Below are positions 63,247 through 64,000 of a stretch of 64,000 nucleotides of DNA, in pieces; positions within the stretch are counted from its first letter, which is position 1, and every line of letters begins with the position of its first letter. The notes beneath the pieces are model-generated. The model made no database searches. It was not told the origin of the DNA and saw nothing but the letters and a program-made list of their open reading frames with translations. This DNA is from Candidatus Baldrarchaeota archaeon (GTDB lineage: Archaea; Asgardarchaeota; Baldrarchaeia; Baldrarchaeales; DXJG01). A program made the position numbers and the translations under genes. The stretch lies in assembly GCA_019056805.1 (NCBI GenBank), contig DXJG01000004.1, positions 186,001-250,000 of the forward strand, written 5' to 3'.

Positions 63247-63843
63247 ATGAGGGTTTTAGGACTTGTTTTTAGTGCTCGTGAGAGAGGTAATTGTTATTAT
63301 TGTGTCAATTATTGTTTAGAGAAGTTTAGGGTACATGGTTTTGAAACTCAGCTTATTAATGCTTATGATTATGAAATAAAACCTTGTAGTCACTGTAATT
63401 ATGAGTGTTTTTCTAAAGAACTTGAAAGTAGGGAGGAGAGATGTCCAATAAAAGATGATTTACCTAAAATCTATGATTTAATGGAAAAGGCAGATATACT
63501 TATTTTTGGTATACCATGTTACGCGGGACACGTGTCAGGTTTATATAGGGCGTTTTCAGAGAGAATGGCAAGTTTAGGATGGAGTAAAATAGAAAAAATT
63601 TTGCTCAATAAGCTTAAAGGGTTTATAGTTGTAGGTAATCTTTCAGCTTGGGGAGATTTAACATTACACGAAGTACTGGTAGATTTCTATAATGCAAAGA
63701 TCCCTCCAGAAGCATTACTACTACAAACACTGGAATATGGTAGAATTTCTTTGAAAGGAGACTTAATAGAGGAATCTATAGTTAAAAAGAAGCTAGAATG
63801 GTTGGTAAATCGGTTAATAAAAAAGTATGAACAGTTAGTTTAA
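63247..63843 (+). CDS. iron-sulfur flavoprotein / NADPH-dependent FMN reductase family
   Basis: A flavodoxin-like fold: VLGLVFSARERGNCYYCVNY (phosphate loop with extra Cys), then the cysteine motif KPCSHCNYECFSK...ERCPIKDD (C-X2-C-X3-C and a later C, likely a 4Fe-4S site) and ILIFGIPCYAGHVSGLYRAF. Archaeal ISF-type proteins of about 190-200 residues move electrons from ferredoxin to O2 or other acceptors. GGTGATAG precedes ATG 63247. Confidence 0.87.
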   Translation: MRVLGLVFSARERGNCYYCVNYCLEKFRVHGFETQLINAYDYEIKPCSHCNYECFSKELESREERCPIKDDLPKIYDLMEKADILIFGIPCYAGHVSGLYRAFSERMASLGWSKIEKILLNKLKGFIVVGNLSAWGDLTLHEVLVDFYNAKIPPEALLLQTLEYGRISLKGDLIEESIVKKKLEWLVNRLIKKYEQLV

Positions 63844-63868
63844 TAAAAGAAGTTTTTGCTTGTTTAGT

Positions 63869-64000
63869 TTATAGTTGTTGAAAAGCTTTTTGCAAAGTTC
63901 TCACGATGGGAATAGAGATTATTAGACCGATTATTGCTTGGCCTATGTTGAAGGGTATTTCGAAGAGGGCAAAAACTTCCATACCTAAAATGGCATATAG
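63869..64000 (-). CDS. ECF transporter S-component, C-terminal fragment (cut by window edge)
   Basis: Only the last 43 codons are visible, ending at TAA 63869-63871. The residues AILGMEVFALFEIPFNIGQA and IIGLIISIPIVRTLQKAFQQ (adjacent segments) match the final helix and basic end of BioY/ThiW-like S-components. The start and most of the gene lie beyond 64000. A second S-component gene lies at 11562. Confidence 0.55.
   Translation of the reverse strand, partial: LYAILGMEVFALFEIPFNIGQAIIGLIISIPIVRTLQKAFQQL

Noticed and set aside
1..64000. tRNA, rRNA and CRISPR arrays
   Set aside because: No T-arm GGTTCRANTCC-type motif in a cloverleaf setting, no rRNA conserved blocks and no regularly spaced repeats were seen by eye; tRNAscan-SE and a CRISPR finder would settle it.

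Overview
The window comes from an AT-rich archaeon. The evidence is the set of informational and cofactor genes: a FEN-1 flap endonuclease with a C-terminal PCNA-binding motif, an MptE-type pterin pyrophosphokinase, an XPD/Rad3-type helicase with four Fe-S cysteines, free-standing ThrRS-type and AlaX-type editing proteins, and HdrABC. Archaeal control signals agree: TATA boxes, GGAGG/GGTG Shine-Dalgarno (SD) motifs, and many TTG and GTG starts. HdrABC, a bis-MGD molybdoenzyme, two cysteine desulfurases and abundant Fe-S proteins suggest a strict anaerobe. No rRNA or tRNA was seen, so the lineage cannot be fixed. A thermoproteotal or related uncultured group is plausible but is inference.

Layout. 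0-16.5 kb: mixed housekeeping and membrane genes (lipase-like membrane hydrolase, DedA, APC permease, tandem Usp, M14 carboxypeptidase, radical SAM, MBL hydrolase, CTP-dependent lipid kinase, V4R-like protein, methyltransferase, ECF S-component, MFS, FEN-1, transglutaminase, MptE). 16.5-17.3 kb: an unlisted 46-aa gene and a DUF1232 protein. 17.3-24 kb: a molybdoenzyme, hdrCBA, and a convergent GcvH/LbpA-like lipoyl carrier. 24-31 kb: a sulfur/Fe-S block with a SufR-like regulator, two thioredoxin-fold proteins, a CoA-binding protein, and two Fe-S operons (unknown protein plus sufS; nifS plus iscU). Both Fe-S operons carry the same 13-nt palindrome at the promoter. 31-37 kb: phosphoribosyltransferase, CDF and DMT transporters, and two adjacent trans-editing genes, of which alaX has a frameshift at a CTT-TGA site resembling the RF2 recoding site. 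37-48 kb: a six-helix membrane protein beside a HerA-like ATPase with tandem zinc knuckles; a frameshifted MFS gene; and a 7-TM protein between two paralogous GvpD/KaiC-like ATPases. 48-54 kb: FucI-like protein, XPD-like helicase, SIS sugar isomerase, GNAT, and a glycosyltransferase remnant. 54-56.5 kb: three small genes (40, 64 and 94 aa) divergent from a tandem Lrp-like regulator, sharing operator motifs and a PETDDP peptide motif. 56.5-64 kb: aminotransferase, bactofilin-like repeat protein, winged-helix protein, formamidase, class V aminotransferase, a secreted protein, an Fe-S flavoprotein, and the end of an ECF S-component gene.

The best candidates for undescribed systems are: (1) the 54.2-56.5 kb small-peptide/Lrp-like locus; (2) the 43.1-47.9 kb ATPase-7TM-ATPase triad; (3) the Fe-S regulon with its unknown Cys-rich partner of SufS; and (4) the membrane protein/HerA-zinc-knuckle pair. 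Functions for these are inferred from layout and motifs only.
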